Of a DNA stretch of 64,000 nt, positions 11,354-19,734 are shown in pieces. Numbering within the stretch: position 1 is the stretch's first letter; each line of letters starts with the position of its first letter. Made by a program: the position numbers and the translations under genes. The notes below the pieces were generated by a model, which ran no database searches, was not told where the DNA came from, and saw nothing but the letters and a program-made list of their open reading frames with translations. The stretch comes from Sphingosinicella sp963974575 (lineage in GTDB: Bacteria; Pseudomonadota; Alphaproteobacteria; Sphingomonadales; Sphingomonadaceae): positions 124,001 to 188,000 of the forward strand of contig NZ_CAXBBQ010000001.1 of assembly GCF_963974575.1 (NCBI RefSeq), given 5' to 3'.

Positions 11354-11699
11354 TGAGCCTCAGACGGGCGAAGACAAGCCGATCAACCGCCGGAACCTGA
11401 TGATCGTTCTCGGCGGTCTCGGTGCGCTCTTGCTGCTTTCCAACATCGACGGACCCGGCTTCAGCCTCATTTCCGACGACCACGAAGCCGCGATCACGAT
11501 CGATGCAAAGACCGATGAGATCGACGCCAAGATGGAGCGTATCGGAGCAGCCCTCGAGACGCGCCTGGAGGGTGTCGCCGAACGCGTCGAGGCGGCCGAA
11601 ACGGGTGCCCGCATCGATGAGGACGAGCTTGATGCCGCGATCGAAGACCTGCGCGACGGCGATCCGGAGCGCTTCCTGAAGACTATCGAAGCGCTTTAG
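11346..11699 (+). CDS. small single-span membrane protein with coiled coil
   Basis: 117 aa, not recognised. A short charged N-terminus is followed by one membrane helix near residues 18-34 (LMIVLGGLGALLLLSN) and an acidic, heptad-like region (TDEIDAKMERIGAALETRLEGVAERVEAAETG) that probably forms a coiled coil outside the membrane. The start overlaps the end of clpA by 8 nt, so translation is probably coupled. Function unknown. Confidence 0.7.
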
Positions 11700-11798
11700 C
11701 CCGACCGCGGCGGCGGCGCCGTCCGTTCGTCCTGAAAACAATGCGTTGCAGCGCACAGAGCGATTGCCCGCCGCATCTCTCGCACGCAAACTTCGCCG

Positions 11799-12962
11799 AT
11801 GAAGGCACGGGGGCCCTGGCATGATTACCCGCGCGCGCTGCGCGAACTGCTGCGCCGCGAGCCGCGGTCGCTGCCGATGGTCGCCGCAAAGCTCGGATGG
11901 TGCCGCGCACGGCATGGCCTGGGACCGCGCGACTTCTTCGATTTCGAATTGCGACATCGCCCGGCTTCGACATGGCGCGACTATCTGAGTGATGTGCCGC
12001 ACATGCGGCGGATCATGCGCGCGCTTCATCCGGAGCAACTTGCCCGGCTTGTGAACGACAAGGTGCTGAGCACCGAGCGGCTGATGGAGCGAGGTGTGCC
12101 GGTCGCCCCGGTTTATGTGGTCGCCGGACGCGACACCGACCGGCATCCGGCAAGCGGACGCCTCCCGGTTGTCAACGATGCGGCGGCACTGAGACGGTGG
12201 CTTGAAGGCGCGCCGGACTGCCTGTTCTGCAAGCCCGCGACGGGTACATTCGGGAACGGCGTTTTCCGTGCGCACCGTGACGGTGCGCATTGGCGCGTCG
12301 GTGATATTTCGATGTCGGCGGCCGCTTTCGCGGAGCATCTGCTCGCGCAGGACGACCGGTCGGGAACGCTGGTCAGCCCCGAACTTCGCAACCACCCCGC
12401 GCTGGCCCCGATCACCGCGGATCTCGGGCTTGCTGCAACGCGCGTTTACACGGCGCGCACCCACACCGGGATCGAGATTTTCTGTACGATTCAGAAGGTG
12501 ATGACGACCCCGGCGCTCGCCGACAACTTCCACGACGGCACCACCGGCCATCTGCTCTGCTTCGTCGATCCCGAAAACGGTTGTATCACGCACTCTTATG
12601 GGCGCGACCCCGGCGATCAAATCCGCCTGAACACATACGAAACGCACGCTCTTACGGGCGCAGGGCTTACCGGCTTCCGCATCCCCTACTGGGATGACAT
12701 ATTGAACCTGGCCCGCGCCGCGACCGAGGCCATGCCCGAGCTTCCGTTGCCCGGTCTAGACATTTCGCTGACGCCCGACGGCCCGGTCGTGCTGGAATCG
12801 AACGCCTATTGCTTCGCGATCGCACCCCAACTGCAGTTCGGAGGATTGCGTCCGATTTTGAAAACGCTGATCCCAAGGCTGGCGATCGACGCCGAGCGAC
12901 GCGAGAATGCGCTGAGAGCGCTGCGCTCCGGCGCGCCGAAAGCCCGCCGGGCCATGCACTGA
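11799..12962 (+). CDS. sugar-transfer associated ATP-grasp domain protein
   Basis: 387 aa, resembling the ATP-grasp family found with sugar-transfer and capsule genes (Pfam ATPgrasp_ST type). Supporting segments are LVNDKVLSTERLMERGVPVAPVY (N-terminal lobe), LFCKPATGTFGNGVF (phosphate/adenine-binding strand) and, late in the protein, GLDISLTPDGPVVLESNAY, where the conserved Glu and Asn bind metal-ATP. The enzyme should ligate a carboxylate to an amine or hydroxyl, but the substrate cannot be read from the sequence. No glycan genes flank it. The family call is moderate, the reaction unknown. Confidence 0.7.
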   Translation: MKARGPWHDYPRALRELLRREPRSLPMVAAKLGWCRARHGLGPRDFFDFELRHRPASTWRDYLSDVPHMRRIMRALHPEQLARLVNDKVLSTERLMERGVPVAPVYVVAGRDTDRHPASGRLPVVNDAAALRRWLEGAPDCLFCKPATGTFGNGVFRAHRDGAHWRVGDISMSAAAFAEHLLAQDDRSGTLVSPELRNHPALAPITADLGLAATRVYTARTHTGIEIFCTIQKVMTTPALADNFHDGTTGHLLCFVDPENGCITHSYGRDPGDQIRLNTYETHALTGAGLTGFRIPYWDDILNLARAATEAMPELPLPGLDISLTPDGPVVLESNAYCFAIAPQLQFGGLRPILKTLIPRLAIDAERRENALRALRSGAPKARRAMH

Positions 12963-12966
12963 GGGA

Positions 12967-13860
12967 TCAGGCGCGCCAGCTGCCGTCGAGCAGCTTTATG
13001 ATGCCAGAGAAGTCCTTCGCCGCACCCCCGAGGTTCGAAAAGGTCTGGTAGAGTGCCTCGGCCTGCGCGCCGAGGGGCGTCGCCGCGTTCGACGCGGCAG
13101 CGGCCTCCATGGCGAGCTTCAGATCCTTCAACATCAGCGCGGCGGCGAAGCCGCCCTCGTAGTCGCGGTTGGACGGTGCGGCGGGCACCGGGCCCGGCAC
13201 CGGGCAATAGCTCGTCATCGACCAGCACTGGCCGCTCGCCTTCGAGGAGATGTCGAAGAAGACCTGCGGATCGAGACCGAGCTTCTGCGCGAGCGCGAAC
13301 GCCTCGCACGTGCCGATCATCGAGATGCCGAGCAGCATGTTGTTGCAGATCTTCGCGGCCTGCCCCGCGCCCGCCCCGCCGGCGTGGATCACCGCCTTGC
13401 CCATGCGCGACAGGATCGGCTCGGCGCGCGTGAACGCATCGCCTGTACCGCCGACCATGAAGGTGAGCGTACCGCCCGAGGCCGCCGCAACGCCGCCCGA
13501 AACCGGCGCATCGACCATCGCGAAGCCCTTCGCGGTTGCCGCCTCGACGACCTTGCGCGCCGTCACCACGTCAATCGTCGAGCAATCCATGAACAGGGCG
13601 CCCGGTTTCGCCGCGCCGAACACTTCGCCATTGTAGACGGCTTCGACGTGCTTGCCCGCCGGGAGCATCGTAACGACCGCGTCCGCGCCCGAAACCGCCT
13701 CCGCGGCACTTGCGGCGACGGCACAGCCATCGCCCTTCGCGCGGGCGAGCGCATCGGCGCTGAGATCGAAGGCGCGCACCGCGTATCCCGCCTTCGCAAG
13801 GTTCACGGCCATGCCCGAGCCCATGTTGCCGAGCCCGATGAATGCGATTGTCTCCGCCAT
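12967..13860 (-). CDS. mmsB: 3-hydroxyisobutyrate dehydrogenase
   Basis: NAD-dependent beta-hydroxyacid dehydrogenase of valine breakdown, oxidising 3-hydroxyisobutyrate to methylmalonate semialdehyde. I chose the ATG at 13860 because a good Shine-Dalgarno (aagggagatcggc) precedes it. The Rossmann motif is FIGLGNMGSGMAVNLAKAG, the substrate-binding block is FMVDAPVSGGVAAASGGTLTF (residues near 118-138), and the catalytic Lys is in GAGAGQAAKICNNMLLGI. 297 aa, usual length. No other mms genes are adjacent, so the substrate could be another small 3-hydroxyacid. Confidence 0.88.
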   Translation of the reverse strand: MAETIAFIGLGNMGSGMAVNLAKAGYAVRAFDLSADALARAKGDGCAVAASAAEAVSGADAVVTMLPAGKHVEAVYNGEVFGAAKPGALFMDCSTIDVVTARKVVEAATAKGFAMVDAPVSGGVAAASGGTLTFMVGGTGDAFTRAEPILSRMGKAVIHAGGAGAGQAAKICNNMLLGISMIGTCEAFALAQKLGLDPQVFFDISSKASGQCWSMTSYCPVPGPVPAAPSNRDYEGGFAAALMLKDLKLAMEAAAASNAATPLGAQAEALYQTFSNLGGAAKDFSGIIKLLDGSWRA

Positions 13861-13920
13861 GCCGATCTCCCTTGCGTGTCTTTTCAGGGGCAAGGTCTAG
13901 CCATGCGGAGCGCCAAAAGA

Positions 13921-13954
13921 AAAGGCCCGGCACGTCGAAACGTACCGGGCCTTT
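13921..13954 (-). terminator. rho-independent terminator downstream of the Bax-inhibitor gene
   Basis: Arms aaaggcccgg and ccgggccttt with an inner acgt/acgt pairing. It is followed by T-rich tracts on both strands (tcttttgg on minus, tttttgc on plus). It lies between the stop of the BI-1 gene at 13979 and the start of mmsB, so it ends the BI-1 transcript. Confidence 0.85.
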
Positions 13955-13978
13955 TTGCAGTCTGTAGCTGCGAAAATG

Positions 13979-14707
13979 CTATTCGCGGCTTCCGAACAGC
14001 TGCAGCATGAACATGAACATGTTGATGAAGTCGAGGTAGAGCGACAGAGCGCCCATCACCACGGCCTTGCCAATGAAGTCGCTGCCCGCGACCTGGAAGT
14101 ACATGTTCTTGATGCGCTGCGTGTCATACGCCGTCAGGCCCGCGAAGATCAGCACGCCGATCACCGAGATGACAAACTGCATCACAGACGAGCCGAGGAA
14201 CATGTTCACCACGCTCGCGATGATGAGACCAATGAGGCCCATCACGAGGAACGTGCCGAAACCCGACAGGTCCTTCTTCGTCGTGTAGCCGAACAGGCTG
14301 AGACCCGCGAACGCGCCCGCCGTGATGAAGAACATGCGCGCGATCGACGTGCCCGTGTAGGTCAGGAAGATCGTGGACATCGAGAGGCCCATCACCGCAG
14401 CGAAGGCCCAGAAAACGCCCTGTGCAGCCGGGGTGGACAGCTTGTTGATGCCGAAGCTCAGCACCATTACGAAGGCGAGCGGCGAGAGTATCAGCACCCA
14501 CGCGAGCAAACCGCCCTGCGAAAAGACTTGCGCGGCCATGCCGCTGTTCGCGAACAGCAGCGCCACGATGCCGGAAAGCAGCACGCCGGAGGCCATGTAA
14601 TTGTAGACCGACAGCATGTATTTGCGAAGGCCGGCGTCGAAAGCGACGCCTTCGGCCGTTGTCGCCGGGCGACCGTAAGCCAGGCGAGGATCCGTCTGGT
14701 TCACCAT
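13979..14707 (-). CDS. Bax inhibitor-1/YccA family membrane protein
   Basis: 242-residue inner-membrane protein with seven predicted helices, of the BI-1/TMBIM family (YccA/YbhL-like). Family signs are the N-terminal LRKYMLSVYNYMASGVLLSG, SPLAFVMVLSFG and a late VLIFAGLTAYDTQRIKNMY, which carries the conserved Asp of the pH-sensing pair. E. coli YccA modulates FtsH; a similar role here would be inference. I chose ATG 14707 because GGGAG lies 10 nt upstream; a GTG at 14716 would be too close to it. It ends in its own terminator. Confidence 0.92.
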   Translation of the reverse strand: MVNQTDPRLAYGRPATTAEGVAFDAGLRKYMLSVYNYMASGVLLSGIVALLFANSGMAAQVFSQGGLLAWVLILSPLAFVMVLSFGINKLSTPAAQGVFWAFAAVMGLSMSTIFLTYTGTSIARMFFITAGAFAGLSLFGYTTKKDLSGFGTFLVMGLIGLIIASVVNMFLGSSVMQFVISVIGVLIFAGLTAYDTQRIKNMYFQVAGSDFIGKAVVMGALSLYLDFINMFMFMLQLFGSRE

Positions 14708-14799
14708 GTTATTCACTCTCCCATTCGCCGGGTCATCCGGCTTGCCCCCGCAATATCGTGTGGATTGGCCTCGGCTTCAAGGAAAACCGGACGGATTCA

Positions 14800-17298
14800 C
14801 TATAGATTTCTGAGCGCGCGTGCCGGGCGGGCGCCGAGCGCACTCCACGACCCCACGAGGCTGAGCAGAAGAATCGCCGCCGCGCCGAGCACGACGGTAA
14901 GAATCACGGGCTGCCAGACGGGTAGCCATTCCAGCTCGAACACCTGTGTCACCACATACCAGCCGCCCGCCGTACCGAGGCCGAAAGCGATGGCGGAGAG
15001 AATGAGCGCGAGCAGCGCATATTCGGCGAGCAGGCTGAGCAGAACCTGCCCCCGCGTGGCGCCGAGCACCTTCAGCATCACCGAATCATAGATGCGCGCG
15101 CGCCGCGCCGCCGCGATCGCGCCGACGAGGACGGCGATCCCCGCAGCGATCGCGACAGAAGCGGCCGCACGCACCGCCGACGACATCTGGCCGAGCAGCG
15201 CGCCGGCATTTTCAATCACATCGCCGACACGGATCACCGAAGCCGACGAGAACGCCCGCACGACGGCGCGCGACACGGTGGGCACCTCTTCGGGCGGGAC
15301 GGTGACTGTCGCCATGGAACTGTGCGGCGCGCTTTCGATGAGGCCGGGCGAATAGACGAGCGCGAAGTTGAAACCGAGCGAATCCCAGTTGATTTCGCGG
15401 AAGCTTGCGATGGTCGCGGGAAGATCGACGCCAAGCACGGAGACAGTGATACTGTCCCCGACCTTGAGTCCAAGCGCCTCGCCGACCTCGGCGTCCATCG
15501 AAACGAGCTGCGGCCCGCTGTAGTCCTCCGGCCACCATTTGCCGGAGACGACGCGGTTTCCGTCGGGCAGCGCCGCCGAATAGGTGAGCCCCCGGTCGCC
15601 GCGCAGGATCCACGCGCCTTCGGGTATGTCCTTCATTTCCGAAACGAGCGTGCCGTTCACAGCCACGACCGGCCCGCGCAGCGACGGCACGGTTCGGATC
15701 GCGGCGCCGGGCACGGCGTCGAGCACGGTCTTTCGGAACGCAGCGGCTTCCCCGGCGGGAATATCGACCACGAACAGGCTCGGCGCCTCGCGCGGCAGCG
15801 CCTCGTCGATCTGGCGCGAAAGATTGGTTTCGATAACGGCGAGCGTCGCGAACAGCGTGAGCCCGAGCCCGAGCGCGACGACGAGCTGCCGCGTCATCGA
15901 TCCCGGCCGGTGCAGATTGCCGAGCGCAAGCCGCAGGAGCGGCTGCTTCGGTCGCGGCAGGCGTGCCGCAAGCGCCCGGATGCCGAGCGCAAGCACTGCA
16001 AGCAGGGCCATGAGGCCGAGCGCGGCGGCGATGAACACGGCAGCGAACAGCGGCTCGCGCGCCTGCACGACAGCGATGGCAGCGATGACCAGCGCTGCGC
16101 CGAGGCTGAGCAGGACAACTTCAAGCGGCGGCCGCTGGGTGCGCTCGACACCGGCGCGGAACAGACGGGCGGCGGGAACGTCCCGCGCCTTCGCGAGCGG
16201 CCAGATCGCGAACGCCGCCGCCGCAAGCAGGCCATAGAGGATCGCAGTGATCAGCGGCACGGGATAGACGCCGAGTTCGGGCGGCACCGGGAGCGCATCG
16301 CCCGCGAAGGCCACGACGATCGCGGGTACGAACGCGCCTGCCACCGCGCCGAGGACGACGGCACCGAGCGCGATCAGCCCCACCTCGATCATGTAGATGC
16401 GGAAAATCGTGCGCGAATCCGCGCCGACGCTTTTCAGCGCTGCGATCGAGCGCGTCTTGCCGTCGAGATAGGAACCGACACCGTTGCCGACGCCGACACC
16501 GGCGACGAGCAGCGCCGTCAGACCCACGAGCGTCAGGAACTGGCCGAGCCGTTCAATGAAACGCCGTGTGCCGGGCGCACCGTTCGAGCGGTCCTGTATG
16601 CGCCATGCCGCATCCGGGAAGCGCTCATTCAGCGCCTCCGTCACCGATTCAGGGGAGGCATTCGAGGGCAATTTCAAACGGTAGTGCGTGCGATAAAGGC
16701 TTCCCGGCTGGCGGAGGCCGGTTTTATCCAGCGTTTCGAGCGACATCAGAAGCGTCGGCCCGAGTGTGAAGCCCTCGCCGACCTTATCGGGCTCCTCAGC
16801 GAGCACGCCGGTAATCCGCACGCGGGCGTCGCCGATCGTCACGCTGTCGCCAATGCGTGCGCCGAGCCGGTCGAGCGCGGCCTGATCGACGACGAGGCCG
16901 CTCGCCTTCAACGCATCGGCAAGGGGCAGGCTGCCTGCGAGGCGCACACTGCCATAGAAGGGATAGGTGCCGTCGACGGCTTTCAGTTCGCCAAGAACGC
17001 TTTCGGCACCATCGAGGCGGCTTGCCATCGCGCGCATCCGGACGACCTCACCGACACGGCCGAAGCCGCGGAACGCCGCCAGTTCGGCCTCGCTCGCCTG
17101 CCGCTGCGTCAGCATCACCTCGACATCGGCGCCGAGGATCGACTGGCCCTTTTCGGAAAGGGAGGTGACGATGGCGGTGGAAAGGCTGCCGACACCCGCG
17201 AGCGCGGCAACGCCGAGGAACAGGCAGACCGCGAGCAGCCGCAGCCCGGCAAGGCCGCCGCGCAGGTCGCGCAGCGCCAGCTTGAGGGGAAGGTTCAA
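14800..17298 (-). CDS. ABC transporter permease, YbbP type
   Basis: 832-residue permease of the MacB/FtsX fold. It has an N-terminal helix and large periplasmic region, a middle set of helices around residues 260-470, a second periplasmic part and a C-terminal FtsX block (AIAAARRARIYDSVMLKVLGATRGQVLL). It matches the YbbP family of exporters, whose substrate is not established. It overlaps the ATPase gene by 4 nt (ATGA) and is divergent from a TesA-type esterase, the same neighbourhood as in E. coli. Confidence 0.9.
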   Translation of the reverse strand: MNLPLKLALRDLRGGLAGLRLLAVCLFLGVAALAGVGSLSTAIVTSLSEKGQSILGADVEVMLTQRQASEAELAAFRGFGRVGEVVRMRAMASRLDGAESVLGELKAVDGTYPFYGSVRLAGSLPLADALKASGLVVDQAALDRLGARIGDSVTIGDARVRITGVLAEEPDKVGEGFTLGPTLLMSLETLDKTGLRQPGSLYRTHYRLKLPSNASPESVTEALNERFPDAAWRIQDRSNGAPGTRRFIERLGQFLTLVGLTALLVAGVGVGNGVGSYLDGKTRSIAALKSVGADSRTIFRIYMIEVGLIALGAVVLGAVAGAFVPAIVVAFAGDALPVPPELGVYPVPLITAILYGLLAAAAFAIWPLAKARDVPAARLFRAGVERTQRPPLEVVLLSLGAALVIAAIAVVQAREPLFAAVFIAAALGLMALLAVLALGIRALAARLPRPKQPLLRLALGNLHRPGSMTRQLVVALGLGLTLFATLAVIETNLSRQIDEALPREAPSLFVVDIPAGEAAAFRKTVLDAVPGAAIRTVPSLRGPVVAVNGTLVSEMKDIPEGAWILRGDRGLTYSAALPDGNRVVSGKWWPEDYSGPQLVSMDAEVGEALGLKVGDSITVSVLGVDLPATIASFREINWDSLGFNFALVYSPGLIESAPHSSMATVTVPPEEVPTVSRAVVRAFSSASVIRVGDVIENAGALLGQMSSAVRAAASVAIAAGIAVLVGAIAAARRARIYDSVMLKVLGATRGQVLLSLLAEYALLALILSAIAFGLGTAGGWYVVTQVFELEWLPVWQPVILTVVLGAAAILLLSLVGSWSALGARPARALRNL

Positions 17299-17999
17299 GC
17301 GACGGTCTCGCGCACGATCTGCCCGTCGCGCATCTCGACGATGCGGCCGCAGCGCGCGGCAAGTTCGGTGTCGTGGGTGATGAGCACGAGCGTGGTGTCC
17401 TGCGCGCGCTGCCGTTCGAACAGCAGCTCGACGATCTCGTGGCCGGTCGCGGCGTCGAGGTTGCCCGTGGGCTCGTCGGCGAAGAGGATGCCAGGGCGCG
17501 GCGCCGTGGCGCGCGCGATGGCGACGCGTTGCTGCTCGCCGCCCGAAAGCTGCGAGGGATAGTGCGTCAGCCGGTGGCCGAGGCCGACCGCCTCAAGCTC
17601 GGCGCGGGCACGCGCATCCGCATCCGCAATCCCGGCAAGTTCCAGCGGTATGGAGACGTTTTCAATCGCGGTCATCGTCGGCAGCAGGTGGAACGCCTGC
17701 AGCACGATGCCGATGCGGCCGCGCCGCGCGCGGGCGAGCCCGTCTTCGTCGAGCGTGCCGAAATCCTGCCCCGCAACACCGATCCGCCCGCCGCTGGCGC
17801 GTTCGAGGCCGGAGAGTACCGCCATCAGCGACGACTTTCCGGACCCCGAAGGCCCAAGGATCGCAACACTTTCGCCGCGCGCCACGGAAAGGCTGACGCC
17901 GCGCAGGATTTCGACCGCGCCCGCGCCTTCGCCGAGCGTGAGGGTGACATCGCGCGCATCAATCACGATATTGGAGGGCGCCGAGGAGATATCGTTCAA
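17295..17999 (-). CDS. ABC transporter ATP-binding protein, YbbA type
   Basis: ATPase of the LolD/MacB-like group. It has Walker A GPSGSGKSS, signature LSGGEQQRVAIARA, Walker B GILFADEPTGNLD and H-loop LVLITHDTEL. I place the start at TTG 17999. The frame stays open further upstream, but that would run deep into the divergent tesA gene and adds residues unlike the family. A GTG at 17966 is the other option. It is translated just before its permease and presumably forms one complex with it. Confidence 0.9.
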   Translation of the reverse strand: MNDISSAPSNIVIDARDVTLTLGEGAGAVEILRGVSLSVARGESVAILGPSGSGKSSLMAVLSGLERASGGRIGVAGQDFGTLDEDGLARARRGRIGIVLQAFHLLPTMTAIENVSIPLELAGIADADARARAELEAVGLGHRLTHYPSQLSGGEQQRVAIARATAPRPGILFADEPTGNLDAATGHEIVELLFERQRAQDTTLVLITHDTELAARCGRIVEMRDGQIVRETVA

Positions 18000-18034
18000 G
18001 GGGATCCGCTTTGTCCGGTTGGAGCATGTTTCGT

Positions 18035-18673
18035 ATGTATGGGGATGCCACGCGCATTGTCCAAGCCGTGATTGCCGCTTTTCTGCTGTTTGTCGGCGCG
18101 AGTCCGTCCTTTGCAGAAACGCGTACAATCGTTGCCTACGGCGATTCGCTGATGGCGGGGTATCAGCTGAAGCCCGGCGAAGGCTTCGCGCCCCAGCTGG
18201 AAAAGGCGCTGAAGGCGAAAGGCATTGCGGCGCGCGTGGTCAGTGGCGCCGTCTCGGGAGACACCACGGCCGCAGGCAAGGCGCGCATGGCGTGGGTGCT
18301 CGGCGGGCTCAAAACAAAGCCCGATCTCGTCATCCTCGGCCTCGGCGCCAACGACATGCTCCGCGGCCTGCCGCCTGCGCAGGCGCGTGCCAATCTCGAT
18401 GCGATGATCGCCGACTTCAAGAAGCGCGGCAGCAAGGTGCTCGTCGCGGGAATGCTCGCCGCGCCCAACATGGGCAAGGCCTATGCGGCGGAGTTCAACG
18501 GCATGTACCCGGCGCTCGCGAAGAAGCACGCCGTGCCGCTCTACCCGTTCTTCATGAAGGGCGTCGTCGCCAACAAGGCGCTACTGCTCGGCGACGGCAT
18601 GCACCCCAATCCGAAGGGCGTTTCCGTGATCGTGCAGGGCATCTTGCCGAGCGTCGAGGCGGCGCTCCGCTAG
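18035..18673 (+). CDS. tesA: GDSL arylesterase / TesA-type lysophospholipase, exported
   Basis: SGNH hydrolase with a signal peptide (IVQAVIAAFLLFVGASPSFA). The blocks are I: YGDSLMAGY (nucleophile Ser); II: VSGDTTAAG; III: GLGANDMLRG (Asn); V: DGMHPNPKG (Asp and His). Periplasmic TesA acts on thioesters, lysophospholipids and aryl esters in vitro. I prefer ATG 18035, which has GGAG 10 nt upstream; ATG 18026 or TTG 18011 are alternatives. The divergent start from ybbA is 36 nt away. Confidence 0.9.
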   Translation: MYGDATRIVQAVIAAFLLFVGASPSFAETRTIVAYGDSLMAGYQLKPGEGFAPQLEKALKAKGIAARVVSGAVSGDTTAAGKARMAWVLGGLKTKPDLVILGLGANDMLRGLPPAQARANLDAMIADFKKRGSKVLVAGMLAAPNMGKAYAAEFNGMYPALAKKHAVPLYPFFMKGVVANKALLLGDGMHPNPKGVSVIVQGILPSVEAALR

Positions 18674-19203
18674 TGCACAGGCTGTTCGTGGGGATCGACC
18701 TGCCGCACGCGGTGAAGGACGCGCTCGTGGCGCGCATCGGCGGCGTGCTCGGCGCGCGCTGGCAGAGCGAGGATCAGCTTCACCTGACGCTGCGCTTCGT
18801 GGGCACGGTCGACACGCACACAGCAAATGCCGTCGCCGAAGCGCTGGCGAAGATCCGCGCGCGCGCGTTTGACCTCTCCACGGCGCGCACGGGCATCTTC
18901 GAGCGCAAGGCCCGCATCGAAACCTTGTGGGTCGGCGTCGAACCGCAGGAGCCGGTGAAGGCGCTGCATAACAAGGTCGACCGCGCGCTCCAGCTTGTCG
19001 GCATCGCACCCGAAACGCGAAGCTACCTGCCGCACATCACGCTCGCCCGCTTCTCCGGCACGGCGGGTCCGCTCGACGCCTTCCTGCGCGAGGGCTTCCC
19101 GCCTGTATCGTTCCGCGTGGACGCGATCAGCCTGTTCGAAAGCCGCCTCACCACCGAGGGCGCGGACTACAGCGTCGTCGCGCGCTGGCCGCTGATCGCC
19201 TGA
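18673..19203 (+). CDS. thpR: RNA 2',3'-cyclic phosphodiesterase
   Basis: 2H-phosphoesterase (LigT/ThpR). The two HxTx motifs are visible as HLTLRF and HITLARF, spaced about 80 residues apart as expected. 176 aa. The start is GTG at 18673, whose first base is the last base of the tesA stop codon (tagtg), so translation is coupled. The 3' end overlaps the convergent phosphatase gene by 37 nt. Confidence 0.93.
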   Translation: MHRLFVGIDLPHAVKDALVARIGGVLGARWQSEDQLHLTLRFVGTVDTHTANAVAEALAKIRARAFDLSTARTGIFERKARIETLWVGVEPQEPVKALHNKVDRALQLVGIAPETRSYLPHITLARFSGTAGPLDAFLREGFPPVSFRVDAISLFESRLTTEGADYSVVARWPLIA

Positions 19204-19637
19204 AGCAGCCCGCGCACACCATCTTCCACGAGCTGGAACGTCTCGGCAAAGCCCTCGTCGCCGCCGTAATAGGGGTCCGGCACATCGCCACCCTCGGCAT
19301 GGTCGAGCAGCAGCGACAGCGCCGCCCGCGCGCCATCCGGCTGCATGGCGAGCAGGTCTGCGAGGTTCTTCGCGTCCATCGCCACGATATGGTCGAAGCG
19401 GTGGAAGTCCTCTTCCGTCACCTGCCGCGCGCGCAACATCGAAATGTCGAGGCCCCTTCGCAGCGCCTCCGCCTGCGCGCGCGGATCGGGGGCGTGGCCA
19501 ATGTGCCAGTCGCCCGTCCCCGCGCTGTCGATCTCGAGCGCCGCGCTTTCCGCCTCCGCCAGCCGCCGCATCGCGCCCTCCGCGAGCGGCGAGCGACAGA
19601 TGTTGCCTAGGCAAACGAACAGGACCGAAGTCGTCAT
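19167..19637 (-). CDS. low-molecular-weight protein-tyrosine phosphatase
   Basis: 156-residue cytosolic phosphatase. The P-loop is VCLGNICRSPLAEG at the very N-terminus (Cys nucleophile and Arg of CX5R), and the general acid Asp lies in DVPDPYYGGDEGF near the C-terminus. I chose ATG 19637, which puts the P-loop at residue 10 or so; longer readings add unlike residues. No tyrosine kinase or capsule genes are nearby, so this may be a general metabolic phosphatase. Confidence 0.92.
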   Translation of the reverse strand: MTTSVLFVCLGNICRSPLAEGAMRRLAEAESAALEIDSAGTGDWHIGHAPDPRAQAEALRRGLDISMLRARQVTEEDFHRFDHIVAMDAKNLADLLAMQPDGARAALSLLLDHAEGGDVPDPYYGGDEGFAETFQLVEDGVRGLLQAISGQRATTL

Positions 19638-19734
19638 CGCGATTTCCATGCTTTCGATTTCAAAGCCCTGTGTTAGCCACGAGGCAGCCGGCCGGACAAG
19701 GGCCGGCATCTCGAAACTGGGGAGGGTCGAGAGC

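Noticed and set aside
15322..17562. 746-codon plus-strand frame over the ABC permease
   Set aside because: Antisense shadow of ybbP, no recognisable motif.
17999..18128. Longer start for the ybbA ATPase
   Set aside because: It would overlap tesA by about 90 nt and adds residues unlike any ABC ATPase N-terminus.
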